The notes under the pieces are model-generated. The model had not been told where the DNA came from and made no database searches. It saw only the letters and a program-made list of their open reading frames with translations. Below, in pieces: positions 35,366 to 48,262 of a stretch of 64,000 nt of DNA. Every line of letters starts with the position of its first letter. Position 1 is the first letter of the stretch. The position numbers and the translations under genes are program-made. Origin of the DNA: Oasisia sp. SBJ-2009 (lineage: Eukaryota; Annelida; Polychaeta; Sabellida; Siboglinidae); contig OZ024867.1 in the NCBI GenBank assembly GCA_964017155.1, forward strand, positions 12,234,934 through 12,298,933, given 5' to 3'.

Positions 35366-36744
35366 ATCCGTGAATCGCTGCTGTGCCAGTGTGAAGATTT
35401 CAGACGTCAACGGTACGCGAATTCTTTCTGGAAACAGGTTATGTCTCAGCTGGTTAATATAGCGACTGCCAGAGAGAACAACTCTAGGGGTATCTCTTAC
35501 TATGTGCTCCATTTGTATGCATTGCCAAACAAAGTTAACCAATGGCTTCTTCGTCCAATGTATGTGCTCCGACACATATGTCGTAATGGCGACCATCAAA
35601 CGTAGAATCAATGGAACCAGTTGCAAGATATCTGACTCGATCAAATCATATGTCACAAAGCTGCGTTATCAAAGCGACGCATTATCGTTTCTATGATGTT
35701 GACGCACTCAAGCGCAACACAATTATCTCAACGTTGTGTTTCAAGGAGAACGTCTGTATCAGAAATAATACATGTTGTGTTGCTAAATACATGTTAGTCA
35801 GACATTTATACAATCTCAGTGGAACGTTTTATATTACATGAACACAACTATTCCAATTCTGAAAGGTATTTTGCGGTTTGGTTCGGAAATTAACAGCGTA
35901 GGGCTACACAATATATAGATATATTAATATATATATATATAATGTTGTTGAAACAACAAATAACGAGTACTTGTTCAGTAACTGGAATTTATTTATTATA
36001 TTATAAATATAGACACCTAATCTGTAATTTTACATCAAACATTGTGTTATGATACAAATGATTTTGCTCACAGTATGCCGACTGAAAAAAAGCGTATTTC
36101 AAATTTTATTTGGCAAAATGTTAAACATATCCATCTTATGTATGGTAACAATTGTTTTTCATTATGTTTTAACATGCGTCGAACTTATAGCCCCCGTAAT
36201 GATCAGGCCTAAGTCTGTATCAATCCACCTCAAACCAGTACTCGACCCCATTTGCCATCTTGACTTTTCGGAAGACATCATGTATTTTGCATCGCAGAAG
36301 AGTTCATTTTATTGTATTCGTGTTTAATGCAATTTTATAGCGTGGTATAGTGTTCTTTGTTATTAGTTGTGTACCTCCCCCCCCCCCCCCCACCTCCCTG
36401 TGCAACACTGTACGTAGTAGGTGAACTGTACTTTCTTGACGCTTTTCCGTGTCTAAGTACACGAGGTTTTACTCTGTTTTTCTCCTTATCGTACTCAGAG
36501 TTTTTAGTGCGGTAAATAAAGTAGCTTGGTAGGGCCCACTCCGATATAGTGTCAATTGTAAATAATGTGTGATGATATAAATAATATTGGTAGTTCGAAA
36601 TATTATATGTAAGTATTTCAAGTACCGGAAAAAGTGGTGTCGGACGTAAATAAAAATGTACGTCCTACGTCCGACACCGTACAATACAGTGCTTATAGAG
36701 TCAAGTGTTTGAAAAAAGAAATGGCATTTTCTGTAGTATCTTAA
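35366..36744. other. AT-rich stretch without recognised gene
   Basis: Poly-C run at 36,371-36,390; TA run near 35,925. Short ORFs lack splice or codon-bias support. Confidence 0.5.
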
Positions 36745-37564
36745 AGGACAAACAAAGTTAACTTTTACGTGGCATACACCCAATAGAGTTAATATAAAGT
36801 AACAATTTCCACATATACTCAATTTTTTAACGCCAGCGGTTTACCAGAAAAATATTTGTTAACACCCAGCCATCCAAATTCTATGCGCTACCCCATCTTA
36901 GACGAAGAATGACGTCACGACGGTGATCGAGGCGCTCTCCACGTAGATTCCCTGCATAGGGTTTGGCTGTTATTATGAAATGGCTGCAACTCGGCAACGC
37001 GCGTAACATGCTGATGACGGTAAATATAAAGTTGTCTATTATTGTTATCGCTGAAATCATCCCATCAACTGATGATACATGTCTACATCAAAGCATTTCT
37101 CCTCAAAATGGATCGAGCAAAGTGCCAAACAGTACGCCCGCAAATCACCAACGTGAATCCATTGCTTCAATACTACCGGTTGTTTCAACTATTATTGCAA
37201 CCGTATGCCGAACACGAAGGCATAATTACTCAAGTTTACCATAGATTTAACCACATATTTAGATATACGTCTATAAGCAGCTGCTAGATGTCACGCCAAC
37301 TGAACGAACTGTCGAAGACTCGAAGTTGTTGACCCTTAACAGCGTCGCCGGAAGCTGACCGATATATAGAATGCCGCGCGCTGAATGGCCAAGCCAAATT
37401 AACCCTTCACCTATGGCGGCGTCTAGACCATCGTGGATTTCGTTAGAATTTTAGACTTTAAAGTCACATTCTGAGTAAACCGCTGACGTTTAAAAAATTG
37501 AGTATATGTGGAAATTGTTACTCTATTAGGTGTATGACACGAAGCCGTAGCCTTTTTTTGTCCT
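36745..37564. mobile_element. Non-autonomous TTAA transposon, 820 bp
   Basis: Flanking TTAA at 36,741-36,744 and 37,565-37,568. Ends AGGACAAAC... and, reversed, AGGACAAAAAAAGG. Inverted termini share CATACACC.AATAGAG and the ~45-bp tract AACAATTTCCACATATACTC... to the AGCGGTTTAC motif. Interior (36,845-37,450) has no transposase frame. Confidence 0.8.
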
Positions 37565-39012
37565 TTAATAAACATTATATTTGTCATAGTAATTACGAAT
37601 CTGTATATAACAATATGGAACCAGTTGGAGGAAACCTAAATTAATTTGGAGCACACCTTTGGATCACAGCGTTGACAATAATAATTACAAAACTGTTTTT
37701 GTTATATAAGGTATATATATTTATTTAAAACAGTAAGAAGCAGTCTAATATGTTAATGTTATTAACATTTGCTCGGTGATGTATATTTGTACATTAGGCA
37801 ATTTTCAATGAATGTATGCAAGAAACATTGTCTAATATTCAAAGGATATACGTGCAACAAAATTTCTGATTTATTGTGAATCCGGGTTCTTCCTTGTCTT
37901 CCACTCCTGAGCAGCGGCCATGTTCACAACACTGCAATAGTTAGCCTCAGTTACCCAGGCTCCGCGAGATGGCAGCACCTTTAAGTCCCTCAACTCTGCC
38001 TGGGAAACTAATGCTCTGCATTTGTAACCGCCAGGGCAGCCTTACCCCAGATTAGGGTAGAGACGATGACTGGCTCTCAGGCAAACTATGAAATAAAAAA
38101 TTAATAACGATATACTTTTACTAGATAATGATATCTTATAAAAATTACTCAGCAGAACTATTTCATTTTCAACAAATCACCAGTCAACTAACCATTTCCT
38201 CAAATGTTTATCAAAGTATAAATACTGACAATCGCCTACAATGGCAGGTGTTATGTAAAGAACAAAGACTTAACTGGCTCGAGTACCTGCGGCCGAGGCA
38301 TCTAAACGAAACATGCGGTGAATGAAAAACAGGCGGTATTTTCAGGTGAATGAAAAACAGCTTACGCCGAAGTAAATAGTTGGTAACACTTACTAAGTCG
38401 ACCCAAGACCTCTGTTTGTCTGACTGCGGGCAGCTATCCAAGGCCCTCTGAAGGCACTGCGTGGCAGCTCACAGCAGACGTCTGCAGAAGGCTCTCGAAT
38501 GCCGCCGAAGCACTGGTCTAGTTCATGCGTAGAGTGTTCTTCTCTCTAGCAATTGACCTTTACCATTGTCGCACAAGTTTAATTCCTGTTGAAGTTTACA
38601 GACACGGTTTGTTGGAGGGTTTTTGTCTAAGACGTTTAAATTAGTATCAGCGATAGGTTTTAAAACTATAGGTTGAGACATGTTTTTGTTTTCACAGTGT
38701 GTGAAACCTGATTTCTGGCACGTGTGTGTCGAAGTAGCCACGTGACCTGACTGTTGTTTTATAGCCTTAACAATAAGTCGTGTGTTGTCATTACAAGAAC
38801 GTAAAGTATCATGTACAATTTCGATTGCTGCTCAGGAGTTGGCGAACATTACCTGGATTAGCGTATGCACGTACACACACTTAAACCAGTTACTATACCT
38901 TCCTTGTTATAAAAATATTACTTCCGGGATAACAAATAACATTTATACACTCGAATACACACATCCATACACACACATATATACACGCACGCACGCACCC
39001 ACTCACATATAC

Positions 39013-39049
<37 letters not shown>

Positions 39050-39339
39050 CACAAAACCCCCCCCCACACACATATATATATATATATAACAAATGCACAC
39101 GCACATACATTATATAGCACTAACATACGCCACACAACACACTAAATCATCGTCGGAATCCATTTTCTACACCACCGCCGCATCCGGTAAAGTTGACGCA
39201 ACTTGTTGCACACAACAAATCGACGTCAACTTGTTGCGCAACAAGTTGCATGCAACAAGTTGTGCAACTTGTTGCGTCGTGTAAACGCACCTTAACAAGC
39301 AAACACGTTCTACAACACAACAATGACGTACAAAATATA
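37565..39339. other. Repeat-rich spacer
   Basis: Contains repeat F copy 4, unassigned DNA at 38,113-38,940, CGCA/CA repeats at 38,950-39,095, and a block rich in caacttgttgcg inverted pairs at 39,190-39,280. Confidence 0.55.
37880..38112 (-). repeat. Interspersed repeat family F, copy 4
   Basis: Reverse orientation: ggctccgcgagatggcagcac then accccagattagggtagagacg. Same order of blocks as copies 1-3. Confidence 0.65.
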
Positions 39340-39682
39340 CTACTCAAAATTGGCTAGGGATCACTATTTAGGGCGGTGTTATAGGTATGGGTATCACACA
39401 AAAACTGAAAACGGCATGGACTCAAGGACTTTGCTAGGATCACTATTTAGGGTGGTATTATAATTTTTGGGCAGGGGTATCACAAGAAAACTGAAAATTA
39501 CATGTATTCGAGGACACGTTTATTTCCTTTTTTTCCTTCCTATTGTTCAAATTTGCTATATAAAAATGACATTCAGGAAATAAACATGTCCTCGAGTACA
39601 TGCTATTTTCATTTTTTTGGTGATACCCCAGCCGAAAAATATAATACCGCCCTAAATATTAATCTTAGCAAAGTTTGAGTAG
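39340..39682. mobile_element. Mariner-like MITE with TA duplication and doubled left arm
   Basis: Ends CTACTCAAA in inverted orientation flanked by TA. Long arms share ttagggcgg and ggtatcac, with ccgaggaca-like inner parts. The left arm motif (gctagg.atcactatttaggg) occurs twice, at about 39,351 and 39,433. Confidence 0.65.
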
Positions 39683-40164
39683 TATATATTACGCCTGCGC
39701 GCATGCACGTACGCACACGCATCCGCACATAACATTATAAACACACACAGGACAACGCGGACATACATACATACACTTATACATTCTTGAAGTTTCTGTT
39801 GTGATTCAGGTCAAAGTGTATTTTCACTTCAGTAGATCTTTATTGAACTCATTCATTGCTTGGTAAACACTCAACCAAAGGATGGCATGTAGGTCTACGT
39901 GACTTAATAATTATAATGTGACCCTTATAGTCTATTGTGCTGGCCACAAAAGCGTATTGGATAATAGTATTGTCATCGACGTTATTAAATTATATATTAT
40001 GTGCGTGTGCGTGCGTGCGTGCGAGTGCATGTATGTATGTGTGTGTATGTATGTATGTGTATGTATGCATGTGTGTGTATGTGTGTATGTATGTATGTAT
40101 GTGTATACATCTATGTCTATATGTGCGTATGTATGTGTATGTGTGTGGGTGTATGTGTGTGTGT

Positions 40165-40305
40165 CTTCATCCATCCATTGATGACTCACACATTGTTTTA
40201 CGATTACGAGTTTACTTAATCCCTTGTTTTTTGTCGCGCCACTGAGCTTGATTTTCCAGGATATTGGCGCAAAAAAAAATCGTTTTTATTATTATTATTG
40301 TAGTA
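40165..40305 (+). repeat. 3'UTR fragment of the same CR1/L2-like family
   Basis: tcttcatccatccattgatgac...tttgtcgcgccactgagcttg...ATT repeat; no coding part. Confidence 0.7.
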
Positions 40306-40719
40306 TTAGGGTGTTAACTTACTTAACTCATTCGCAATAATTATTTTGATGGTCAGGTTGGTTGACATTTTTTTCAATGAAGCATAAAACGAATGCTTAT
40401 TTTAACTGTATACAGTGTCATATATTGTCACCACAAAATATAATTGTATAAGTGCTGCTATGGAAATCGGTAAACCGACACGTTAACGTATCAGTGCACA
40501 ATCATAAAGGTTTACCATGAAAATGCTATTTTAGCCCGTTTGGTGATATTCAGAAGGGCGACACATATTAGATTTCAATCTACCCAGACGACCGATGTTT
40601 TATTATTCGCTATGTAACTTGTATATAACTTGTATAACATGTGTAACTTGTACAATTTGTATATAACTTGCATCACGACTACGCAATGTCCCATCGATGA
40701 ATGCGCAAATAAAACCACT

Positions 40720-40920
40720 ATCTCCAAAGACAGACACTTGAGCAAGTCCTACGCCGCTGGGTTGGTCATTGGAGTAAGTTGGAGGTTACTATTTTTCTCA
40801 GCAGCTAGTCCACGACTGTGGAACTCTCCCTGCTGAGACGAAGAAACCTGTTGTCTCGTGACTTTTAAAAGATGATTGAAAATCCACCTATTCCGGGCTG
40901 TGTACGAAATGTAGTAGACA
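40720..40920 (+). pseudogene. Another non-LTR ORF2 C-terminal relic
   Basis: Reads FLSAASPRLWNSPC followed by a stop and, in the same frame, LKIHLFRAVY, the usual ending of jockey/CR1 ORF2. Confidence 0.5.
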
Positions 40921-41589
40921 CCTGTCAGTTTATATAATTTGTATTAGTTACTTATTTTATTTATCTATTTATTATTTTGTACACGTACATTTTTTAAATG
41001 TCTTGCTCATTATTTTGTTATCAATATACCATTTATTTTAATAAGCATCGTTATCTAACTTATTTGTTTTATCATTTATTACTATTACTTTTTATACATA
41101 TTTATGTATTTCATTTACCTTAACGAACGTAATATTATATCTCCACGATACATGTATGCATATTCATTCCCAGCGCCTCCGAACGGATATTATCTAGATT
41201 TATGGCGCTTCATCGTCTTCTTCTTCTTATTATTTCTGAAGTAAATCCTACTTCGGGGAATCAATCACATGAACCACTACGTTACTGGTGCCGTTGTTCA
41301 GTCACAATAACATTTTCTCGACAATTATTTAAATAAACAGTCAACCAGTCACTGGAATAAATGTCAACTCCTGTTTAAGTTGATGGCTCGACCGTCTCCA
41401 GTGTCAGGTGAGTCACGTGATACGATATTGCACCGTTGGACCAACCACAGATCAGATAAGTGAACACGTGGTACTGTGACGCAATCACCTCTGCAACTAT
41501 TGGGGCAAAGCACAGTTAGACTTCCTGGTGTTATAACTCGCATGTGTTATAACTAGTCCCGGTCTCCCCTATGTTATGTAGTACATAGT

Positions 41590-41950
41590 TGTATTAAGAC
41601 AATAGCTACGCTCAACCGACAGCTACGCTCAACCAGTAGTAACCCTCTTTACATCCCTCGGGTGAAAACAAAAGCTGGGACCCGAGCTTTCTCGGTTGCC
41701 GCACCAACTGTATGGAATTCGCTTCCTGCCAGTGTGAAATCAGAATGTAGAATAGTTTCATTCCGCCGACGTCTGAAAACCTATCTCTTTAATGCTGCCT
41801 ATCCTCCTTAGCCTCCTAGCTTCTTCATCCATCCGTTGACGACTCACGCATTGCTTTCGATTATGAGATTAATTAATCCCTTGGTTTTGTCGCGCCACTG
41901 AGCTTGATTTTCGAGGATATTGGCGCAAAAGAAGTTATTATTATTATTAT
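41590..41950 (+). pseudogene. 3' end of a CR1/L2-like retrotransposon
   Basis: 41,641 onward reads TRAFSVAAPTVWNSLPASV...FRRRLKTYLF then a stop, the standard C-terminus of CR1/L2-type ORF2. 3'UTR gttttgtcgcgccactgagc and an ATT repeat follow. Severely 5'-truncated. Confidence 0.8.
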
Positions 41951-42396
41951 GTATCTATTGGATTATTGTTCATATATACAATATTATATATGTCTAACTT
42001 TTTATCAGTTTAACTATTCGATGAATGAAACGTGTTTTCTTAAATTCATGTGAACGAATTTACATTGAGATATTTCTAGAATTTCTAGTATCTTTGCAGC
42101 AAACATTTACGCTACAAACATGTCAGTTACTCAAACGACGCGTTGTTTCGCGAAATGGCGTAAGTATTATGCAAGTAGACGACAGCACTCAAATCACAAC
42201 TTCAGAACGTCTTGGCATCTCTCGAGCCGGAAGGTTATTTACATTACTCGACTACAGAGAGATGCCAAGTAAACACCAAGGCACACACTCGTACCAACAG
42301 GAAAGGTCAATTTCCTATATTATACAAGTGAGAAGTGAATGCATACTGTCACTCGAGAAGTCCTAAAGAGGTTTATTACTCGTTACCATGGCAACT

Positions 42397-42708
42397 CAGG
42401 GCTTTTTGCAGGACCTAATTATTGCCAGTCAGGCATGTTTTGGGGGACACATGGATGTTAACTGTTGATTAAGCTAGGTTACAAACTTTATATAGATGTG
42501 TCTGGTGACCTAAAATGGACTACAAACACACGTGACACCACTTACACTCACTTTTGAGGCATAGCTGACAATATCTATGGTTTTGGAAGGCCTATTTTTG
42601 TTCCTTCATTTTTACCCGTCCACCACCCGTCCAGCCATATATTTCTAACCCTCCTCAACGGTTTTACCCGTCCAAATGACGGGTAGACAGGTTTCTGCAT
42701 AAAGCTAT
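42397..42708 (+). mobile_element. MITE family A, copy 3, uninterrupted, ~312 bp
   Basis: Begins cagggctttttgcagg and ends gtttctgcataaagctatgc. The ends are imperfect inverted repeats around gctttatgcag. Includes the TTAA-containing site (gattaagctagg) that is occupied in copies 1 and 2. Confidence 0.7.
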
Positions 42709-43109
42709 GCACGGCGTAGAAAGAAATTGTTTACATCTGCGTCGTGCTACAGTGAAATGGCATAACTATTATATCCTGGAGGGCATGCTAATTTGCAAAA
42801 TTAATAGAGAGATAGTATAATCCGTTAATAATACGCATATCAATAAAGGCCCTTTTCATCCAAAATGTTGTTAGTACTTTCAGAAAAGGACGGCTTACAT
42901 ACTAAAACAAACGATATCAAACCATATGCACAATTAAATATAATCGTCAAAGATAAATTACACTAATTAAAGTACATCTAAAGCAAGTCATACGCAAAAC
43001 TATTTACAAAATTGCAAATTAAAATACTACAAAATATCACAATTTCCTGAGGCTAATCAAAAAGCCCGGTAGGCTATAACACGTAAGTAATTGCCCATTA
43101 AGTGCAGCA

Positions 43110-43233
43110 TGGCAAGATGCTTCCCAGAACAGTTGAAATGGTGTTTGATCGAATAGGTCTGCCAGGTAAGTAAAGCGTAAAATGCTTTGAGCAGTCCTAA
43201 GGTATGGTTACTGGGCTATATAAGAACTTACCT
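43110..43233 (+). repeat. SINE family S, 3' part
   Basis: Plus orientation: gatgcttcccaga...caggtctgccagg...gctatataagaactta. 5'-truncated. Confidence 0.7.
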
Positions 43234-43654
43234 TTACTTTAATAGTTCACACAAGGCATCTCGTAAAAAAATTGCAGTGTCCTTACAAAGCATAACACTA
43301 TTGATACCTGCTGATGTAGACGGCGGGTGGTTATCATATGACTCGCCAAAAATACAACAACAACAAATCAGTCTCTACAAACTATACGACTAACAGGTAT
43401 GACAGGTGTCATAATGAGTTGTACAGTGTGTCGTATCTTCGTAGCCACACGTGACGTCAGTAATCGTATTAAGACCGTAACATCTGCTCTTCTAATTATC
43501 CTCAGAGTAATAGAGAGGAAGTTCTTACATTTAAGAAAATTATACACACGTGCGCTCACACACCTACCCACTCACATACGCACGCTTGCTCGCACGCTCG
43601 CTCGCACGCACCATTTATTGCAAATTTGTTCTTCGTGGCGCAACGGGGTGTGAA

Positions 43655-43801
43655 TGCTGTGGCTTAGAGTGCAGTGGCTCAGGGGTAGAGCTTCATACTC
43701 TCGACTAAGAGAACCCAGCTTCGAATCCTGTGCTGCCGTGTGAAACATTGGGCAAGGTTTTTTCACTCTACTTTGGTCCAGTTCACTCAGCTGTGTGAAG
43801 A
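43655..43801 (+). repeat. SINE family S, tRNA-like head fused to another repeat
   Basis: A-box GTGGCTCAGGGGTAGAGC, B-box-like CTTCGAATCC, then ccagttcactcagctgtgtgaa; afterwards unlike the other SINE copies and continues into the GTGA-containing repeat shared with 48,620. Confidence 0.7.
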
Positions 43802-44120
43802 ATGAGTGGGTGGATGAGTGACTGCGTGAGTGATTGGTGAGTAAAAGAATGTGCAACTGATTATGTGAGTAGTGAGTGAGTGAGTGAGTGAGTGAGTGAG
43901 TGAGTGAGTGAGTGAGTGAGTGAGTGGGGCATCAACGTATCTAGAACAGGACATTGTAACACTTTAATATTTTTGTCATATTATGTCTGAAAAATTACAT
44001 AAATTTAAAAAAACCTGTTCCACTGTCCGATGTTGCATACGGTGTAACGTGCATCGTGATTTTAAAACTTACAAATGATTTGCAATGCAATTGTGTGTTT
44101 GTGTGTTTGTGTGTGTTTGT

Positions 44121-44179
<59 letters not shown>

Positions 44180-44260
44180 ATTATACAATGTATATAATTA
44201 TAATGTATACATATTAACATATAATGTATATGTGTATATATATATATAATATAATCCATA
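43801..44260 (+). repeat. Dispersed repeat G, copy 1 (with GTGA and GT arrays)
   Basis: gtgagtgattggtgagtaaaag, GTGA array 43,869-43,927, ggggcatcaa..tatctagaac, aacctgttccactgtcc, gatttgcaatgcaattgtg, GT array 44,090-44,178, catataatgtata. Same order at 48,628-48,957. Confidence 0.8.
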
Positions 44261-46800
44261 CATACAAGTGGCAGATGAAACTACTTGTTTTCAGACACAT
44301 GGATCATGTTTCAATTGTTGTTATAAAGTCAACAGATCCAAGATTCTTACTGTTGCTATTCCTATTGTGGATCATTAAATACTCTACTTTCGTTTAAAAC
44401 CGTCATGGTCGTAAGACATTTCCCGTGCCAACACTACACTACTCCATCCGTCTGACGTTCACTTCACAGCAAATGACCATTCAAACTGTACTAATATACG
44501 CCAACCCTTGCAATTCGCCTATAAACCATTGTCACACATTTGACGACTTTACACAGATGAAATCAGACACGGTTTTGCAAATCACATGACATCCTTTCAA
44601 AAGAAGACTCTATAACTGTCAAGTCTCCCAAAGTTGTGGATATTTTGTGAATTTGCTTCTAAAGTATTACAACACTATCTGGAGGATTTTAGCGTCAGAT
44701 CTTTAACGGTATCCCCCAAGAATCTTCCGCTATGCAACCCAAAAAACGAAGACATCGCGACTCACAAAAATAAATATGACTTACCTGTTGATCGAGACTC
44801 AGGATAAATTTCAAATCTCTGTGATTTTCTAAACTCAAACGTTCACAGGTTTACACGACCAAAAGGTGTTTCAAAATCCAATTACTCAAAAACTAACTTT
44901 ATTTAGTGTTGTTTTTTCCGGAAAAATGCCCTGGACAATAGTGAATATCGACACCTATATGGGTTCGCTCTCTTGTTTATTGGGCTATGCTGCCAATTTG
45001 ACAGACATGTACAGATAAGGGAGATGGATATCACGCAGGTTTATAATGTCACAGTAAGTGTCTCTAAAACGTCCAAATACGTTTGCATGTTGTCATACAT
45101 CGCTGTCTAACTTCGTCGCAAGATTTTATTTTGAAGAATGACGTCAGAGTACATCCGTCTTTACAACGCTGGAAGAGTTCGCGACATTTGCCCCAGCACC
45201 GTTGGTAATGGCTGTATTCTTGCATGTACTCCATAGGTGAGTAGTTCTTGCCGCGAATCGCCGTCGACTCGTGGATCACCACCAACACTCCCACCAGGAG
45301 GCAGCACTGTGCTGTGTGACACAATGTTATTCAGTAAATGTTGCGGGAGGCATTTATGCTACCCCTCCAAGTACAAATGCATTTAAACGTCTGCAGACAT
45401 GTTAAGTCTCCCGCATTCGGCGGGAGACTCCCGCAATTTACAGGAAATCTCCCGATCTCCCGCACGGGAGAACCAATCTCCCGCAATTTCACTGAAATGT
45501 AAGTGAAAAAAATTGCGGGAGACTCCAACACCAAAAACAAATAAATTTGACCTAAGTTACCTAACTGGGTGCGGATAATTGGTTTATTTCTGGCTGGGTA
45601 TTGTCTTGTGTGCTTTTCTGTGTCACCTCACAATGCAGTGCCAGTTAACTAATTGCAATCGAGTCTGAGACAGAGCTAATGCTCACAGACATCGCCGGTG
45701 CAGACAATGATTTGAACAATGACCTGAATTGGAACTATTTAAATCCCGTCTTACTGTGATGACTGAACATTAAAAACTGTCTAATAAATATCTAAGTACA
45801 AAGCCTACACTTTGCCTGTCGCTGACATTGTTTATTAGCTTGGTAGAATCACCGCGAGCCGCTTTGATACCCTATTATCACCCGCTGTGTACGTTCCAGT
45901 CTTGTAGTACAAAGTGCAATCCGTTTAGATCTAATGGAATAATGGCCATCCATACATCTACAATACATGTGCACGTCTGTAAATATATGTACTTTTGCTA
46001 AGCTCTTTACTATTTGAGTACATTTGACATGTAAATGAAAAACGTTCTCAACAGTTGAGAAAGCATGGTTATTTAAATGGCTCCAGTCGAGCCTATGTCA
46101 CCATGGCTCAGTCCAGCTCATAAATAATGAATTCCCTATTCAAGTTTTACATGTAAAGATTATATTAGTTGTGTAATAAAATATCATGTAGATGCTGCTG
46201 CTTTTCATCCAAGGGATTTTTTTGCAACATATGATTCATATCAGAAGTTCAACAAACATGCCAATGAGATTAGCAGGGAATTTATTATATTTGTGGTATT
46301 ATGACTAGTGATAATAAAACATCTATTGTTCATGGCTCCAAGAATGGTTTTGCTCCAAAATAAGTTAATTCATATAACAAAAAATCTATGTAAATATCTT
46401 AATCAGTGCAATTTATTCCTTTTTGTATTATATTATTTGCATTTATGGTTAAAAACCTAATTTACGTATAATAGCCCAATTTTCCAAGACCCTCCTTTTA
46501 CGTATAAAATGCCGTTTTCCCCGAGACCCTCCGATTTACGTATAAATCTCCCACATTGGCATTTCCAAAACTTAACATGTATGCGTCTGACGTCAATCTT
46601 ATCGAAGGTAGCTTCAATCTAATCCTAAAACTAATGCCAAGGATAATACTAAACATAATCCTTACTGGGAACGTGACCCTAAATCTAAATCTTGTTCCAC
46701 ATGACAACAACCATCAAATGGTCAATATGATGTGTTATACACAAGTGTGATTGCGTATTTAGCATCAAATACAAACAAGATTGCAATAATCGGAATGGGC
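44260..46800. other. Spacer around the Cys-rich exon
   Basis: 45,390-45,525 holds inverted ctcccgcaatt...aattgcgggag copies. 46,440-46,560 has three tttacgtataa-containing units. The rest is AT-rich with no recognised exon besides 45,064-45,311. Confidence 0.45.
45064..45311 (-). CDS. Terminal exon of a secreted cysteine-rich peptide, unidentified
   Basis: Minus strand, stop TAG at its left edge. There is no ATG at the 5' end; cattgtgtcacacag gives a plausible acceptor, so a start exon upstream is required. The frame reads a hydrophobic signal-like stretch (CCLLVGVLVVIHESTA), then a mature part with Cys pattern C-x3-C-x6-C-x3-C-x10-C-x6-C-x3-C (CWGKC...CKDGC...C...CMTTC), suggesting disulphide-linked helices. 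About 82 residues are visible. Function unknown; seven cysteines in the mature part leave one unpaired unless the model is incomplete. Could be a chance ORF, but signal plus Cys spacing is more than expected at random. Confidence 0.45.
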
Positions 46801-46814
46801 AATTTGTTACTGTC

Positions 46815-47154
46815 AGTGTGTATGTTTGCATGTGTGTGCTTGCGTGTTTATGTGCATGGGTATGTATGTGTGTTGTGCGTACATACATGTGCGTGAGTGT
46901 GTGTGTGTGTGTGTGTGTGTTACATGTGTGTATGTGTTTGCGCGTGTGTGCATGCATGTTTATGTGCATGAGTGTGTATGTGTGTTGTGCGTATATATAC
47001 ATGTGCATGAGTGTGTTTGTGTGTGTGGGAGTGTTACATGTGTGAGTGTGTGTGTGTTTGCACGTGCGTGCATGCATATTTATGTGCATGAGTGTGTATG
47101 TGTGTTGTGCGTACATACATGTGCGTGAGTGTGTGTGTTTGTGTGCGTGTGTGG

Positions 47155-47212
<58 letters not shown>

Positions 47213-47240
47213 CGCGTGCACACACACACACACACACATA
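46815..47240. repeat. TG-rich minisatellite and CA/GT array
   Basis: About 118-130-bp units (gtatgtgtgttgtgcgtacatacatgtg ...) repeated three times, then a pure GT array 47,158-47,210 turning to CA. Confidence 0.85.
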
Positions 47241-47682
47241 GCACACGCTGGTAGTTATAGTAGAAGCCCCAGTGGTAGTGTTGTTGCCGGCCACGACAGT
47301 CTACCACAACGTTATTGACGATGAAGACGTTTGCGTCTTGAAGAATACAGTACAATTGTGTAGAACAGCATATTACATACCGTGATTTTCATTTTGCCTG
47401 TCCCTTGTGACGAGCACACTACAAGAAGAATTCAAAACAATTAATAAACATACCCCGTTTTAATAAAAAAAAGTGCCAAATACCTCACTTGTATATATCA
47501 CCACATGTACATCTCAAAATAGTACAATATTGAGCATGAACGCGATACAAAATATGCTTAGCGACACCATCGTAGTAACAACAAGACCCAATTAATTACT
47601 ACGTTGGCAGAATAATTTTGCCCATGTAAACGTTTTGCAGATTATGCACATCTAAGAGCAATATTATACCAGAAGGATTCAC

Positions 47683-48060
47683 AAAACTCGCTGAACAAAA
47701 CCAAAAAAGAAACATCAGGGGCCAGTAAAGGTTGACTGAACTTGGGCATGTATTACTCATAAAGCAAGGTCATCGGGTGAAAACGAAAGCTCGCACCCGA
47801 GCTTTCTCGGTTGCCACACCAACTGTGTGGAATTCGCTTTCTGCCAGTATTAAATCAGAAGGTGATATAGTTTCATTCCATTCCACCGATGTCTCGAAAC
47901 GAATCTCTGTAACATTGCCTATCCTCCTTAGCCTCCTAGCCTCTTCATCCATCCATTGACTCACGCATTGCGATTACGAGTTTGCTTAATCCCTTGGTTT
48001 TGTCGCGTCACTGAGATTGATCTTCGAGGATATTGGCCAAAAAGATGTCATTATTATTAA
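47683..48060 (+). pseudogene. Second copy of the CR1/L2-like 3' end
   Basis: Same order: TRAFSVATPTVWNSLSASI in one frame, tail ggttttgtcgcgtcactgag, ATT/ATTAAT repeat. Frame disrupted after the conserved block. Confidence 0.75.
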
Positions 48061-48206
48061 TAAAGTAAATTAATTTAAGCCATATATTTTGTCTTCAGTC
48101 ATCTACTTTTCCATAATCTCTAGCGGCAAGTGGCAGCCAAGTCCATGGACTGTTCCAAGTCCAGGCATGCTGCTGTCCTGTAGACCCTCTCTAATCAAGA
48201 CACCAC

Positions 48207-48262
48207 CCCCTCCCCTCCCCTCCCCTCCCCTCCCCTCCCCTCCCCTCCCCTCCCCTCCCCTC
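48207..48262. repeat. CCCCT pentanucleotide array
   Basis: tcccctccc repeats, about 11 units. Confidence 0.95.

Larger units (their letters stand above)
39683..42396. other. Spacer with retrotransposon tails and GTAT microsatellite
   Basis: GTAT/GT array 40,000-40,165; CR1/L2-like relics at 40,165, 40,720 and 41,590; AT-rich DNA elsewhere. No host exon recognised. Confidence 0.55.

Noticed and set aside
34643..35656. 337-residue minus-strand ORF rich in HTYIHTYI
   Set aside because: It is the translation of the GTAT microsatellite with chance open flanks; no family similarity or splice support.
36049..36327. Hydrophobic 92-residue ORF
   Set aside because: AT-rich DNA often yields such frames; no splice borders or family match.
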